DNA from: JANMCE01 sp963791625
Lineage (GTDB): Bacteria > Actinomycetota > Acidimicrobiia > Acidimicrobiales > Ilumatobacteraceae
Assembly (NCBI GenBank): GCA_963791625.1
Contig: CAWBTA010000015.1
Span: 744,001 to 808,000, forward strand
Length of the DNA stretch: 64,000 nucleotides
Reading direction: 5' to 3'
The stretch's first letter is position 1; each line of letters starts with the position of its first letter. Made by a program: the position numbers and the translations under genes. The notes beneath the pieces are model-generated. The model saw nothing but the letters and a program-made list of their open reading frames with translations. It did not search any database and was not told where the DNA came from. Of the stretch, positions 8,982 to 17,318 are shown piece after piece.

Positions 8982-9821
8982 TCAACCGTGTTTGGCCTGC
9001 GAGTCTCCGAGGGTGATGAGGCCGTGGTGGCCGTCGTAGCGCTGGTACACGATGTTGCCGCGGCCGGTGTCCGCGTTCGCGAAGAACACGAAGCGCTCGC
9101 CGTCGGCGTCGAGGCGCTCGATGGCCTCGTCGATAGTCAACCGGGGCGCGGCGACATCGGAGACCTCGAGTTTCACCGCCGTTGGTTGGCGGTCGACCGT
9201 TGCGGGACGAAGCAGTGACAAGACCAAGCTCCCGCCGGGTCCGTGCTGGATCATCGCATCCTCGCCGGTGGCCAAGTCTCGGAAGAGGTAAAAGTCGTAG
9301 TCGAGTTGTTCGAGGTCGAACGCGGCCTCGTCCAATGTAAGTTCGTCAACGGCAAACGACTTGTGGCTGACGAGTTCGCGCTCGCCGGCGGGACGATCGA
9401 AGTAGTCCGGCCGGTGAGCTCCGCGGTCGCCGTGTCGCCACTCTCCCGGAGGTTGCTCACCGATCCGTGAGCGAAGCCATGAGCGCCGTTGAGCGCGGTG
9501 ACGGAGCTTGTCCTGCAGCCGATCATGCACAATCGCCGTGGCCTCGCGCAACGATCGCGCTGCGGCGTGTACTCGGACGAGGTCACCGTTGATGTCGAGT
9601 GTCACTTCGGCCGACGCCGGCCGTTCGCGGGCAGGGTCGGGCGCGATGCGCAGCTTGACCTTCGCGAACAGGACCTTGTCATCGATGTCCTCCACCACGG
9701 TCGCAACATGGGCAATGGCGCGCTCCCATTCACGTTCGGTGATTTTGCCGTCGGTCACGACGGTGGCCTCAAGCGGACCGGCGGACGCGGCGAATTTTAC
9801 GGAGCGGGTTGCGTTTGACAT
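8982..9821 (-). CDS. hpf: long-form ribosome hibernation promoting factor (HPF/RaiA family)
   Basis: The N-terminal 110 residues form the RaiA/HPF ribosome-binding domain (VKFAASAGPLEATVVTDGKI ... AEVTLDINGDLVRVHA). The C-terminal 110 residues form the S30AE dimerisation domain (HKSFAVDELTLDEAAFDLE ... FFANADTGRGNIVYQRYDGHHGLITL). Long HPF dimerises 70S ribosomes into inactive 100S particles in stationary phase or hypoxia. Start ATG 9821 follows GGAGGTGG on the minus strand. At 279 aa it is longer than typical long HPFs because of a basic linker. A DosR-like box lies 49 bases upstream. Confidence 0.85.
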   Translation of the reverse strand: MSNATRSVKFAASAGPLEATVVTDGKITEREWERAIAHVATVVEDIDDKVLFAKVKLRIAPDPARERPASAEVTLDINGDLVRVHAAARSLREATAIVHDRLQDKLRHRAQRRSWLRSRIGEQPPGEWRHGDRGAHRPDYFDRPAGERELVSHKSFAVDELTLDEAAFDLEQLDYDFYLFRDLATGEDAMIQHGPGGSLVLSLLRPATVDRQPTAVKLEVSDVAAPRLTIDEAIERLDADGERFVFFANADTGRGNIVYQRYDGHHGLITLGDSQAKHG

Positions 9822-9869
9822 ATGAACCACCTCCGACCTCACGATGGCATCGGTCTGGCCTCGTTCCAA

Positions 9870-9883
9870 GAGTCGAAGGTCCC
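9870..9883. promoter_or_regulatory. DosR-like box, one mismatch
   Basis: GAGTCGAAGGTCCC has one mismatch to GGGNCNNNNGNCCC and lies 49 bases before the HPF start. HPF-like genes are regulon members in mycobacteria, which makes the location reasonable. Confidence 0.35.
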
Positions 9884-9983
9884 CGCCTCGCGGCCCGCGT
9901 GCCTCCAGACGTGTCGACGCGACGCTCACATGGTGGGGTGGAGTTCCGAGGGTTCACCAACCCGACGAGTGAAGGCGTTCGTT

Positions 9984-11078
9984 TCACGCCACGGACGGCT
10001 GCTGGTTCGATGACGGTTCGGCCGGTGGTTGACCCATTCGGCGAAGCCAGCGAGCGTGTGAACGAACCGCTTCGGTCACCGTGGGGTGCACGCGATAGGT
10101 CACGCCGCGCTCGATGCACGCCGCTTCGAGTCGCGGCGCGATGCGAGCGTAGGTGGTATGCGGAAGCTTCGGTGCGAGGTGGTGCTCGATCTGGCAGTCA
10201 AGACCGCCCATCAGCCATCGCACGAAATGCTTCAAGATTGGAACGGGGCAGCGGATGTCGACTGTGGTTCGAAGTTGGTGCAGTTCGAACGCAGCTCCCC
10301 GCCGTGGTGCATCAGGTGTGAGGAACTCGGCACGGTCGACGCAGTGGGCGAGCTGGAAGATGTTGGCAAGGAGAAAGCCGACCGACCACGAAGACGCGAG
10401 GTAGAACGCGAGCACGCCCCACCAGGGGTGAAACGCCAGGGGAATCAGGATCGCCCACCCGAGATGGAGTGCCTTACCGAACGTGATGAGCACGATGTCG
10501 CGCTTGCGGGGCGGGATGCGTAACGGGTGGTCGCCTACCGTGCCCCGCCGCAGGGTGGCGAAGTCCGACATCAAAAACCACTGAAGGGTCAGAAACCCGT
10601 AGAGAATCCACATGTAGATGTGCTGATAGCGGTGCCACGCTCGCCACGGTTGCTGGGGAGCAAGTCGAGCGAACGGCATCTGGTCGATGTCGGTGTCGTA
10701 TCCGACCACGTTTGTGTTGCCGTGATGCAGCGTGTTGTGTTTGAAGCGCCAGAGGAATGAGCTGGCCCCAAGAAGGTCTGAACTCCAACCGGCGAGCCGA
10801 TTGATTCGAGTCGAACGACTGTAGGCACCGTGGTTGCCGTCGTGCATCACACTGGTGGCGGTGGCCACTGCTGCGATCACGAGGAGAGCAGCGAACGCCA
10901 CGCGACCAACGAGGTTGACCTTGGCGAATACCAACCCGGTGTAGCTGGCTGCGAAGAGGAGAGCGATCGTCGCAGTCTTGCGGTGCAGGCACCTACGGCC
11001 GGCGGCGATTTCTTCGCCGGTTGGCATCATGACTTGTGTCAGGCTCGGAGCTGAGGCCTGCGGTCGTGTCTCTGTCAT
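9984..11078 (-). CDS. membrane fatty acid desaturase
   Basis: The protein (364 aa) has the three His boxes of membrane di-iron desaturases: HDGNHGA (about residues 79-85), HNTLHH (about 114-119) and QIEHH (about 297-301), with paired membrane segments between them. The Gln in the third box is typical of front-end desaturases, but no cytochrome b5 domain is attached, so the electron donor must be separate. Likely substrates are membrane acyl lipids; regiospecificity cannot be read. O2-dependent desaturation would be a sensible target for oxygen-linked regulation. Confidence 0.85.
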   Translation of the reverse strand: MTETRPQASAPSLTQVMMPTGEEIAAGRRCLHRKTATIALLFAASYTGLVFAKVNLVGRVAFAALLVIAAVATATSVMHDGNHGAYSRSTRINRLAGWSSDLLGASSFLWRFKHNTLHHGNTNVVGYDTDIDQMPFARLAPQQPWRAWHRYQHIYMWILYGFLTLQWFLMSDFATLRRGTVGDHPLRIPPRKRDIVLITFGKALHLGWAILIPLAFHPWWGVLAFYLASSWSVGFLLANIFQLAHCVDRAEFLTPDAPRRGAAFELHQLRTTVDIRCPVPILKHFVRWLMGGLDCQIEHHLAPKLPHTTYARIAPRLEAACIERGVTYRVHPTVTEAVRSHARWLRRMGQPPAEPSSNQQPSVA

Positions 11079-11165
11079 TTGCTTATGCTCATCCTCCCGA
11101 CGGTCGGCAGGCTCGGCCGGTCGTGAGCCTGATCGTGCCCCGTTTCCGCGCTGGTCTTCGTGCCT

Positions 11166-11546
11166 CTAGTCAGGGTGGCCTGGCGCGTCCACGACGCCAT
11201 CGTGCTCGAGCGCAAGCCGGTCAAGTATTCGGTCGATGTCGTCGGGCTCGAGTCCGCGTGTTCCCAAAGTCGCCAGGAGGTGTTCGACGAACCGCTGGTA
11301 GTGCTTGTCGGCAATACCGCGACCACCGTGTGCCTCCTTCAGTGACATTGTGCTGCTCGTCGACGGCCCCCCGGAGGCGATCGTGAAGAACTCCACCTGC
11401 ATCAGGCGCAGATGATCCATCGAAGTGTTGTGAAAGAACGGAACGAGAACGGGATCGTTCAGCACGCGTTCGTAGAACTCCACAACCAGGTCCGAGATAC
11501 CACTCGATCCTCCGAGCCGTTCGTACAGCGAGATGGTCTTCGTCAT
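11166..11546 (-). CDS. glbN: truncated hemoglobin (group I-like)
   Basis: A 126-residue 2-over-2 globin. It shows the N-terminal LYERLGG motif, the distal-pocket region ISDLVVEFYERVLNDPVLVPFF and the proximal His region MSLKEAHGGRGIADKHYQRFVEHL. Such proteins bind O2 and NO and detoxify NO or sense oxygen. Group I is favoured by the overall pattern but not certain. A DosR-like box lies 58 bases upstream. Confidence 0.85.
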   Translation of the reverse strand: MTKTISLYERLGGSSGISDLVVEFYERVLNDPVLVPFFHNTSMDHLRLMQVEFFTIASGGPSTSSTMSLKEAHGGRGIADKHYQRFVEHLLATLGTRGLEPDDIDRILDRLALEHDGVVDAPGHPD

Positions 11547-11603
11547 GATTCAAACATGCGCCGGACCGCTCGCACGCTCAAGGGAGCTTGGTCACGATGG
11601 TGT

Positions 11604-11617
11604 GTGTCCTTCGGCCC
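11604..11617. promoter_or_regulatory. DosR-like box, one mismatch
   Basis: GTGTCCTTCGGCCC differs from GGGNCNNNNGNCCC at one position. It lies between the hemoglobin start and the end of the next minus-strand gene, 58 bases before the hemoglobin ATG. Confidence 0.35.
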
Positions 11618-11642
11618 TCCCCGTTGGCCCAGCTGGAGATTG

Positions 11643-12392
11643 TCACTCCACCTTGAGTAAGACCTTGTCGGCCTTCTTCGACGCGAAGGCGTGGACGAAA
11701 CCGGCAATCGAGAGCAGGAAGAGGACGAGCGCGGCGGCGTAACAGACCAGGGCCGCTTGACCAGCACGCTCGCCGAACACACTGAACCCGAATGACGTTA
11801 GGAGCAAGCCTCGCAGCGTCTCCGCGCGCAAGAGCGTGTCGACTCGCTTCGTTTGGAGCCCTGTCGCGGTGACTTGCAGCTTGTCGATCTCGGTCTGGGG
11901 TTTGCCAGCGGTCTTGGCATCGGTTACGGCCTTGTTCGCTGCAGTGACGAGTGGTCCGATACTTGCGTAGGTGTAGCTCTTCCCGTCGACGACGCTGGCC
12001 TCAAGGGCGTGCAGCCGGATGAAGTCCTCGGCGTAGCACTCGGCCTGTTTGCCAGTCAGCATCTGCTTGCCCGCGTACTTCTTGAGGCACTTCGACGAAG
12101 CTTCTGACGTGAGGTGCTTGTCGGCAACGAATCCGTCAACAGCCGCCTGCGTGCCAAATGCCTTCAAAAGGGTGGCTTGGAAGTCGGCGTCGGACACGAG
12201 CGTGTCCGCTGACTTGAACGAGATCTCCTGTGCCGCGAGTTGATCTCGTACGTAGTTCTTGGCGAAGTTCTTCTGGTTGGTCAGGATCAGGCCAACGATG
12301 AGAAGCAACGCGCTGAAGACGATGCCTCCGATGCTGAACGCGATATCGAGCGTGCGACGTTTCACAATATTGTCCTTCTCTGCAGTCGGCAT
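11643..12392 (-). CDS. hypothetical two-TM protein, 249 aa
   Basis: The protein has one membrane segment near the N-terminus (about 17-37, IAFSIGGIVFSALLLIVGLI), a soluble domain of about 150 residues containing two Cys (KCLKKYAGK and QAECYAED), and a second membrane segment near the C-terminus (about 210-236). The central domain probably lies outside the cytoplasm and the Cys pair could form a disulfide. No family is recognised. Two DosR-like boxes about two helical turns apart lie 76-110 bases upstream. Confidence 0.65.
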   Translation of the reverse strand: MPTAEKDNIVKRRTLDIAFSIGGIVFSALLLIVGLILTNQKNFAKNYVRDQLAAQEISFKSADTLVSDADFQATLLKAFGTQAAVDGFVADKHLTSEASSKCLKKYAGKQMLTGKQAECYAEDFIRLHALEASVVDGKSYTYASIGPLVTAANKAVTDAKTAGKPQTEIDKLQVTATGLQTKRVDTLLRAETLRGLLLTSFGFSVFGERAGQAALVCYAAALVLFLLSIAGFVHAFASKKADKVLLKVE

Positions 12393-12467
12393 GGAGCGGT
12401 TTGATGGGTAGCTGCAAAGTACGCATCCGCGACGGACCGCCGCCGTGGCCGAGAGTCACATCCCGAT

Positions 12468-12502
12468 GGGCCGAAAACCCGGGAACAAGGGCCGAACGTC
12501 CC
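12468..12502. promoter_or_regulatory. pair of DosR-like boxes
   Basis: The distal box, 12489-12502 (GGGCCGAACGTCCC), is a perfect match and the reverse complement of the box at 4760. The proximal box, 12468-12481 (GGGCCGAAAACCCG), has two mismatches. They are offset by 21 bases, two helical turns, as in cooperative response-regulator sites. The gene served would be the two-TM protein at 12392. Confidence 0.4.
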
Positions 12503-12615
12503 ATCGTCACTCTTGGCGACACGCGAGCTGCTGCGAGAAAGGGGGCACGGTCGTCGCTCTCGCCGTAATCGAAGTTGAAGGTGTCGGCGACCTGAACGGC
12601 ATCCGGTGCTGGTGT

Positions 12616-12720
12616 TCAGAACGTGATCGTCTTGTCGGCCCAGAGCGCCCAGTCGGTTACCTCGTCGAGGCTGGACCGGTGGGCGTCCGGGATGAGCATC
12701 TCCGGGGATGACCAGGACAT
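12616..12720 (-). CDS. possible small protein downstream of the ArsR-rhodanese gene
   Basis: A 34-codon frame (MSWSSPEMLIPDAHRSSLDE, ending WADKTITF) begins 15 bases after the ArsR-rhodanese stop. AGGAG lies 12 bases upstream. A second ATG four bases earlier, in another frame (MNVLVIPGDAHP), is better spaced. A one-base offset joining the two is possible. Otherwise 12393-12735 holds only the boxes listed separately. Confidence 0.25.
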   Translation of the reverse strand: MSWSSPEMLIPDAHRSSLDEVTDWALWADKTITF

Positions 12721-12735
12721 TCATGACGTGATCTC

Positions 12736-13404
12736 CTAAGTAGCGGTGGACTCGATCGAAAGGTGGGCATTCCGCCATTCGGGGAAGCCGTCCTCGAGAC
12801 GGCGGGCATGGCGCCCACGACGGCGCAGGAGCTGGACGGCTTCGTCGGCAAACACGCAGTATGGGCCGCGGCAGTAGGCGACGATTTCGACACCCTCGGG
12901 CAGGTTGCGAAGACGGCGAGCGAGTTGCTTGATCGGGATGGACACCGCGCCAGCGATGTGCCCGGCGGCGTACTCAGCACCGGGACGGACATCGATGACG
13001 ATCACGTCGCCATCGATGAGACGCTGGGCAAGATCCGCGCGGCGAATCTGTTCGAGGTCGTCGCGGTGCCCGAGATAGGCGCTGGCGAGATCATCGAGGG
13101 CGTCATGGTGGGTGACAGCGACCGAGCGAAGCGATGCCCACAACGCAGTGACCTGTTCTGAGGCGAGCCGGTAGTAGATGCGATTGCCATCTCGCCGGGT
13201 GGTGACGAGACCCACGGTGGCGAGGGTGCGGAGGTGGAACGACGTGTTGGCGACGCTTTGGCCGATCTCGCTGGCGAGCTCGTCGACGTGGCGTTCACCT
13301 TGGGCGAGTACGTCGATCAATTCGGTCCGGCGACCGTTGCCGAGCGCCCTGGCGACTTCTGCGAACCCGTCGAAAAGTGCGTCCTTTTTGCTTCGGTTCC
13401 CCAC
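12736..13404 (-). CDS. ArsR-family regulator fused to a rhodanese domain
   Basis: Residues 1-95 form an ArsR-type winged helix (ALGNGRRTELIDVLAQGERH, recognition helix around SVANTSFHLRTLATVGLV). Residues 115-215 form a rhodanese domain (VIVIDVRPGAEYAAGHIAGA) with the active-site loop YCRGPYC. Such fusions are thought to sense reactive sulfur or metalloid thiolates through the rhodanese Cys. GTG 13404 is chosen because GGAGGT precedes it; the frame is open further upstream but would run into the divergent promoter. It faces the MBL-rhodanese operon and very likely controls both directions through the TTCAA-N8-TTGA sites. Confidence 0.8.
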   Translation of the reverse strand: MGNRSKKDALFDGFAEVARALGNGRRTELIDVLAQGERHVDELASEIGQSVANTSFHLRTLATVGLVTTRRDGNRIYYRLASEQVTALWASLRSVAVTHHDALDDLASAYLGHRDDLEQIRRADLAQRLIDGDVIVIDVRPGAEYAAGHIAGAVSIPIKQLARRLRNLPEGVEIVAYCRGPYCVFADEAVQLLRRRGRHARRLEDGFPEWRNAHLSIESTAT

Positions 13405-13417
13405 TGCTACCTCCGTG

Positions 13418-13435
13418 TTCAAAGATCCACTTGAC
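13418..13435. promoter_or_regulatory. ArsR-type operator, copy 1 (TTCAA-N8-TTGAC)
   Basis: TTCAA at 13418-13422 and TTGAC at 13431-13435, spaced by 8 bases. It overlaps the TTGACA (-35-like, 13431-13436) of the rightward promoter and lies 14 bases from the GTG of the regulator gene. Confidence 0.55.
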
Positions 13436-13460
13436 AAGGTAGCGTCCGTGTCGCGACTAT
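13431..13460 (+). promoter_or_regulatory. sigma70-type promoter for the MBL-rhodanese operon
   Basis: TTGACA at 13431-13436, an 18-base spacer, and GACTAT at 13455-13460 (overlapping TATTCA) form a plausible promoter. Its -35 and the start region are each covered by an operator copy, so binding would block initiation. Confidence 0.45.
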
Positions 13461-13477
13461 TCAAGTTGTTCTTTGAG
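13460..13477. promoter_or_regulatory. ArsR-type operator, copy 2 (TTCAA-N8-TTGAG)
   Basis: TTCAA at 13460-13464 and TTGAG at 13473-13477 with the same 8-base spacing. It overlaps the likely transcription start and ends at the ribosome binding site (GAGGAGG, 13475-13481) of the downstream gene. The two copies are 42 bases apart, four helical turns. Confidence 0.55.
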
Positions 13478-13485
13478 GAGGAACC

Positions 13486-14830
13486 GTGCGCGTTCATGGG
13501 TTCGTCGATGAGGGCCTCGGTCACTCGTCGTATGTGATTGACCTCGGCGACGGCACTGCGGCGATGGTCGATCCGCCCCGGTTCCCCACCGCCCAGCAGC
13601 GCCTGGTTACGACCTTGGGCCTTCGGCTCGCGTGGATGTTGGATACGCATTCACACGCTGATTACGTGACGGGCAGTCCGGCGCTGGCCGCCCGGTCCGG
13701 AGCGACGTTCATCGCTCCCGCTGCATCGCATCTCGAGTCACCGCATCGACCGGTTCGCGATCGAGAGCACGTAGCCCTCGCCGCCGACGTCGAAATAGTC
13801 GCGCTGGCGACCCCGGGTCACACACCGGACCATCACGCCTACCTCCTTGTCGACCGCGGCACACCGGTCGCGTTGTTCTCCGGTGGTTCACTCATGGTTG
13901 GCACCGTTGGGAGAACAGACCTATGCGGACCGGACCTGGCCGTGCCGCTGGCCCACAAGATGTTCGTCGCATTGCGCCGGTTCGATGAGTTGCCCGATGC
14001 GCTCGCGGTGTACCCAACACATGGGGCCGGATCGTTTTGCTCGGCACCGGGCGCGTCGCAGCGCACCTCCACCCTCGGGCACGAACGCCGCGCCAATGCA
14101 TTGTTCTCGATCACCGACGAGAACGAGTTCGTAGATCGCTTGGTCGCCGGGTTCGGCAGCTTTCCCTCGTACTTCGCTCGATTGCCGGAGCTGAACCGGC
14201 TCGGTCCCGTCCGCTACGACTCGCTGCCTCTCCTGTCCGCCCTCAGCGCTGACGATGTCGATCGGCACGTCGCCGCTGGGGGCGTCGTCGTCGATGCGCG
14301 ACCTGTTTCTGCGTTCTCGGCGGCGCATGTGCCGGGTGCATTGTCGATCACTCTGCGCCCGGTGTTCGCGAGTTGGTTCGGCTGGCTTGTCGAAGCGAAC
14401 CGGCCTGTCGCGTTCGTTCTCGACGAGGGTCAGGACCGCGACGATCTCGTCCGACAGTGCCTCGATGTCGGCCATGAGCACCTCCTCGGCGAGCTCGCAG
14501 GTGGCATCGACGCGTGGACTGCCTCTGGCCGCACGGTGGGCACGATTCCACTCGTCGACCCTGCCGGAATGATTGGTCAAGTGATCGATGTCCGTCAGAG
14601 CAACGAGTACACCACCGGGCACGTCCCCGGCAGTATCAACATCGAGCTCGGCGCTTTGCCTGAGGCGAATCTCACCGCCGGACCAATGGCGGTGATGTGT
14701 GGCCATGGTGAACGCGCGATGACCGGGGCCAGCATCCTCTCCGCTCGCATACGACGATCACCTGGTGGTGCTTGACGGTGGACCCGATACCTGGTCCGCA
14801 GCGACCGGTCGATCGTTGGAGACAGATTGA
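13486..14830 (+). CDS. metallo-beta-lactamase (persulfide-dioxygenase-like) fused to two rhodanese domains, C-terminal frameshift
   Basis: Residues 1-240 are an MBL-fold hydrolase of the ETHE1 type: the metal motif THSHADYVTG, then TPGHTPDHHAYLL and the YPTHGAGSFC region. Two rhodanese-like domains follow (VVVDARPVSAFSAAHVPGA and QVIDVRQSNEYTTGHVPGS); the second has the loop CGHGERA. The open frame ends at 14775, but one base over it continues as YDDHLVVLDGGPDTWSAATG and ends at TGA 14828-14830, overlapping the next ATG. That is the normal end of this family, so a one-base offset at about 14740-14750 is likely. GTG 13486 has a strong GAGGAGG. Probable role: persulfide oxidation and sulfur transfer. 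Confidence 0.8.
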
Positions 14831-16083
14831 TGAGCGTTCCCAAGACTGAGGCACCGTTGCGGCTGGGCCTTCGCCAGAACATCGCTCAATTCGCTTTACT
14901 TGTTGGCGTCAACGCGCTCGTCGGCGGCATGATCGGCCAGGAACGCACCGTGCTCCCGCTCCTCGCCAAGCAGGAGTTCGGACTCACTGCCTTCACGGCC
15001 ACGCTCACCTTCATCGTCGCGTTCGGCGCCGTGAAGGCCGCGACGAACTTCATCGCGGGCACGCTGTCCGACCGGTACGGCCGCAAGCCGGTGCTGGTGG
15101 CCGGGTGGATCATCGCCCTGCCGATCCCATTGATGCTGATCTGGGCACCGAGTTGGGGATGGGTGATTTTCGCCAACGTCCTGCTCGGCGTCAACCAAGG
15201 CCTCACATGGTCGACCACGGTGGTCATGAAGATCGACCTCGTCGGGCCTGCCCGTCGCGGATTCGCGATGGGCTTCAACGAAGCAGCCGGCTACGGCGCC
15301 GTTGCCATCACGGCGCTCGCCACGGGCTACATCGCGCAGCGCTGGGGACTTCGCCCTGAGCCGTTCTTCCTCGGCATCGCCTACGCCGCGCTCGGCCTCG
15401 GCCTGTCAGTGTTCTTCGTCCGCGAGACCCGCGGCCACGCCCGCCACGAAGCGGCCAACCACGTCGCCACGAGCGGTGCACACCACCAAGACCTCACCAC
15501 CGGACAGATCTTCAAGCTCACATCATTCACCGACAGAGCACTGTCATCGTGCTCGCAGGCCGGTCTTGTCAACAACCTCAACGACGGGCTCGCCTGGGGT
15601 CTGTTCCCGATCTTCTTCGCCGCCAGCGGCATGTCCATCGGACGAATCGGCGTCCTTGCCGCGCTCTACCCCGCAGTGTGGGGTGCCGGCCAGCTCTACA
15701 CCGGAGCCCTCTCAGACCGCGTCGGCCGTAAACCACTGATCGTCGGGGGGATGCTCACCCAAGCAGTCGCCATCGCCTGGATCGCCGCCACTGGCAGCTT
15801 CGCTTCATGGGCGGTTGGGGCGATGGTCCTCGGCGCCGGCACTGCAATGGTGTATCCAACCCTTCTCGCCGCGATCGGCGATGTCGCCCACCCTGCCTGG
15901 AGGGCGCGATCGGTCGGCATCTACCGGCTCTGGCGTGACGGCGGCTTTGCCGTCGGCGCCCTCCTCGCCGGCATCCTCGCCGACCTGATCTCGATCCCCG
16001 CCGCCATCTACGCCGTCGCCGCACTCACCGCTCTCTCCGGCCTGGTGGTCGCGTTCCGCATGTACGAGACGCACCCCCAATGA
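14830..16083 (+). CDS. MFS transporter
   Basis: A 417-residue protein with 12 membrane segments and the MFS loop motifs GTLSDRYGRKPVL (between TM2 and TM3) and GALSDRVGRKPLIVGG (between TM8 and TM9). ATG 14830 overlaps the stop of the upstream gene when its frame is corrected, and its own stop overlaps the next start (ATGA), so the three genes are one coupled operon. The setting between rhodanese genes suggests export of a sulfur compound, a metalloid or a thiol adduct. The substrate is not shown by sequence. Confidence 0.85.
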   Translation: MSVPKTEAPLRLGLRQNIAQFALLVGVNALVGGMIGQERTVLPLLAKQEFGLTAFTATLTFIVAFGAVKAATNFIAGTLSDRYGRKPVLVAGWIIALPIPLMLIWAPSWGWVIFANVLLGVNQGLTWSTTVVMKIDLVGPARRGFAMGFNEAAGYGAVAITALATGYIAQRWGLRPEPFFLGIAYAALGLGLSVFFVRETRGHARHEAANHVATSGAHHQDLTTGQIFKLTSFTDRALSSCSQAGLVNNLNDGLAWGLFPIFFAASGMSIGRIGVLAALYPAVWGAGQLYTGALSDRVGRKPLIVGGMLTQAVAIAWIAATGSFASWAVGAMVLGAGTAMVYPTLLAAIGDVAHPAWRARSVGIYRLWRDGGFAVGALLAGILADLISIPAAIYAVAALTALSGLVVAFRMYETHPQ

Positions 16084-16478
16084 ACAGCGAAGGCGGCGAC
16101 CGGCGGTCGATCGAGCGGATTCTCGCCGAAGCCCGCGCCGCACTCGATCGGGTAGAGCCCGCACAGCTCGCCGACGAACACGCCGGCGGCGCGTTGATCA
16201 TCGACATCCGCCCGGTCGAGCAACGATCACGCGACGGTGCGCTGCCAGGGGCGGTTGTCATCGATCGCAACGTGCTCGAGTGGCGACTCGATCCATCCTG
16301 CGAGCACCGCATTGAGGGAGCCGCCAGCTACCACACGCGCGTCGTAATCGTCTGCAACGAGGGGTACCAGTCGAGCCTCGCCGCCGCGCAGCTTCGAGCC
16401 CTCGGGCTGTGCCGAGCCACCGACCTCATCGGCGGCTTCCAAGCGTGGCGCGCGCTCACAGCCGACGAGACGCGCTGA
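16080..16478 (+). CDS. rhodanese-like protein
   Basis: A single-domain rhodanese of 132 residues with the N-terminal LIIDIRPVEQRSRDGALPGA and the active-site loop VCNEGYQSSLAA, whose Cys is present. It would carry sulfane sulfur on that Cys. It starts by ATGA overlap with the MFS gene and ends the operon; the following MerR gene is convergent. Confidence 0.8.
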   Translation: MNSEGGDRRSIERILAEARAALDRVEPAQLADEHAGGALIIDIRPVEQRSRDGALPGAVVIDRNVLEWRLDPSCEHRIEGAASYHTRVVIVCNEGYQSSLAAAQLRALGLCRATDLIGGFQAWRALTADETR

Positions 16479-16515
16479 CCAGCCAAGCGCCAGTCCGTTG
16501 GCTGTCCCGTGTCGG

Positions 16516-17289
16516 TCATCGCTGGCTTCCTCGGCTGCGCACGACACCGACTCGGAGCGCGTCCACGAGATCGTCGAGGCCAGCGCCGCCGGGCATCTTC
16601 GCGCGTGCCCGGAGCTCGACGCCGACCTCGTGCACGACCAAGGATGCCACGGCCTGCGTGAGTTGCAGCCTGGCTCGCCGTCCCATCGAGACGAGTTCCG
16701 CCGATGCATCTTGATGCCACAACTCGCCGACGACCATGTCGGCAAATGCCTTCGCCTGCACGCGCGCGCCGGAGGCAAGACCGGCGGCCATACGGATCGC
16801 CGCGGCCGGTTCGGCGCCGCCGGCAATCGCGTCACCGACGAGGGCGAGCAACGCCGGCGCGCGGACGTGCCATCTCGTGCCATAGGCATCATCGCCGACC
16901 TGGATCAGCCCGGCCTGGATCGCCGCCGCCCGGATGCCCTCGTCCGCCATCGCCGGAACGGCCTCCACCAGCTCGTTGGGCGTATACGAGACGGCCCCCT
17001 CGTCGATTACTGCTGCACTCGACCCACCGAGGACATCATCGAGCGAGCGGCCCGACACCGACGCAGCGCACAGGTCGCGGATCGCCGCCAACGAGTAGCC
17101 GCGCTCCTGTAGGCGGGAGATCAACTCGAGCCGCTGGCGATGGGATTCGTCGTAGCGGCCCACCCTTCCTTGCTTGCGCGGCGGGTCGAGCAGGCCGAGG
17201 GTTCGGTACTCGCGCACCGTCCGCGTCGGGACACCGACCATCGCAGCCAACTCATCGATCGACCACGATTGTGGGAGATCTCTAGACAT
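16516..17289 (-). CDS. MerR-family transcriptional regulator
   Basis: Residues 8-75 are a MerR winged helix (WSIDELAAMVGVPTRTVREY, RLGLI-type segment, LQERGYSLAAIRDL). The remaining 180 residues are a helical effector domain without a clear metal-binding Cys cluster, so an organic ligand is more likely than a metal ion. It is divergent from a phosphotransferase gene. A perfect ACCGT-N-ACGGT repeat lies between them, the likely shared operator. Confidence 0.75.
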   Translation of the reverse strand: MSRDLPQSWSIDELAAMVGVPTRTVREYRTLGLLDPPRKQGRVGRYDESHRQRLELISRLQERGYSLAAIRDLCAASVSGRSLDDVLGGSSAAVIDEGAVSYTPNELVEAVPAMADEGIRAAAIQAGLIQVGDDAYGTRWHVRAPALLALVGDAIAGGAEPAAAIRMAAGLASGARVQAKAFADMVVGELWHQDASAELVSMGRRARLQLTQAVASLVVHEVGVELRARAKMPGGAGLDDLVDALRVGVVRSRGSQR

Positions 17290-17300
17290 TGCCGGTATTT

Positions 17301-17311
17301 ACCGTTACGGT
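17301..17311. promoter_or_regulatory. MerR-type operator
   Basis: ACCGT-T-ACGGT is a perfect 5-bp inverted repeat within TTTACCGTTACGGTCA, 12 bases from the MerR start and 8 from the GTG of the divergent gene. Similar TTTACCGTAACGGTAAA-type elements are typical of actinobacterial MerR regulators. Confidence 0.5.
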
Positions 17312-17318
17312 CATTGAC

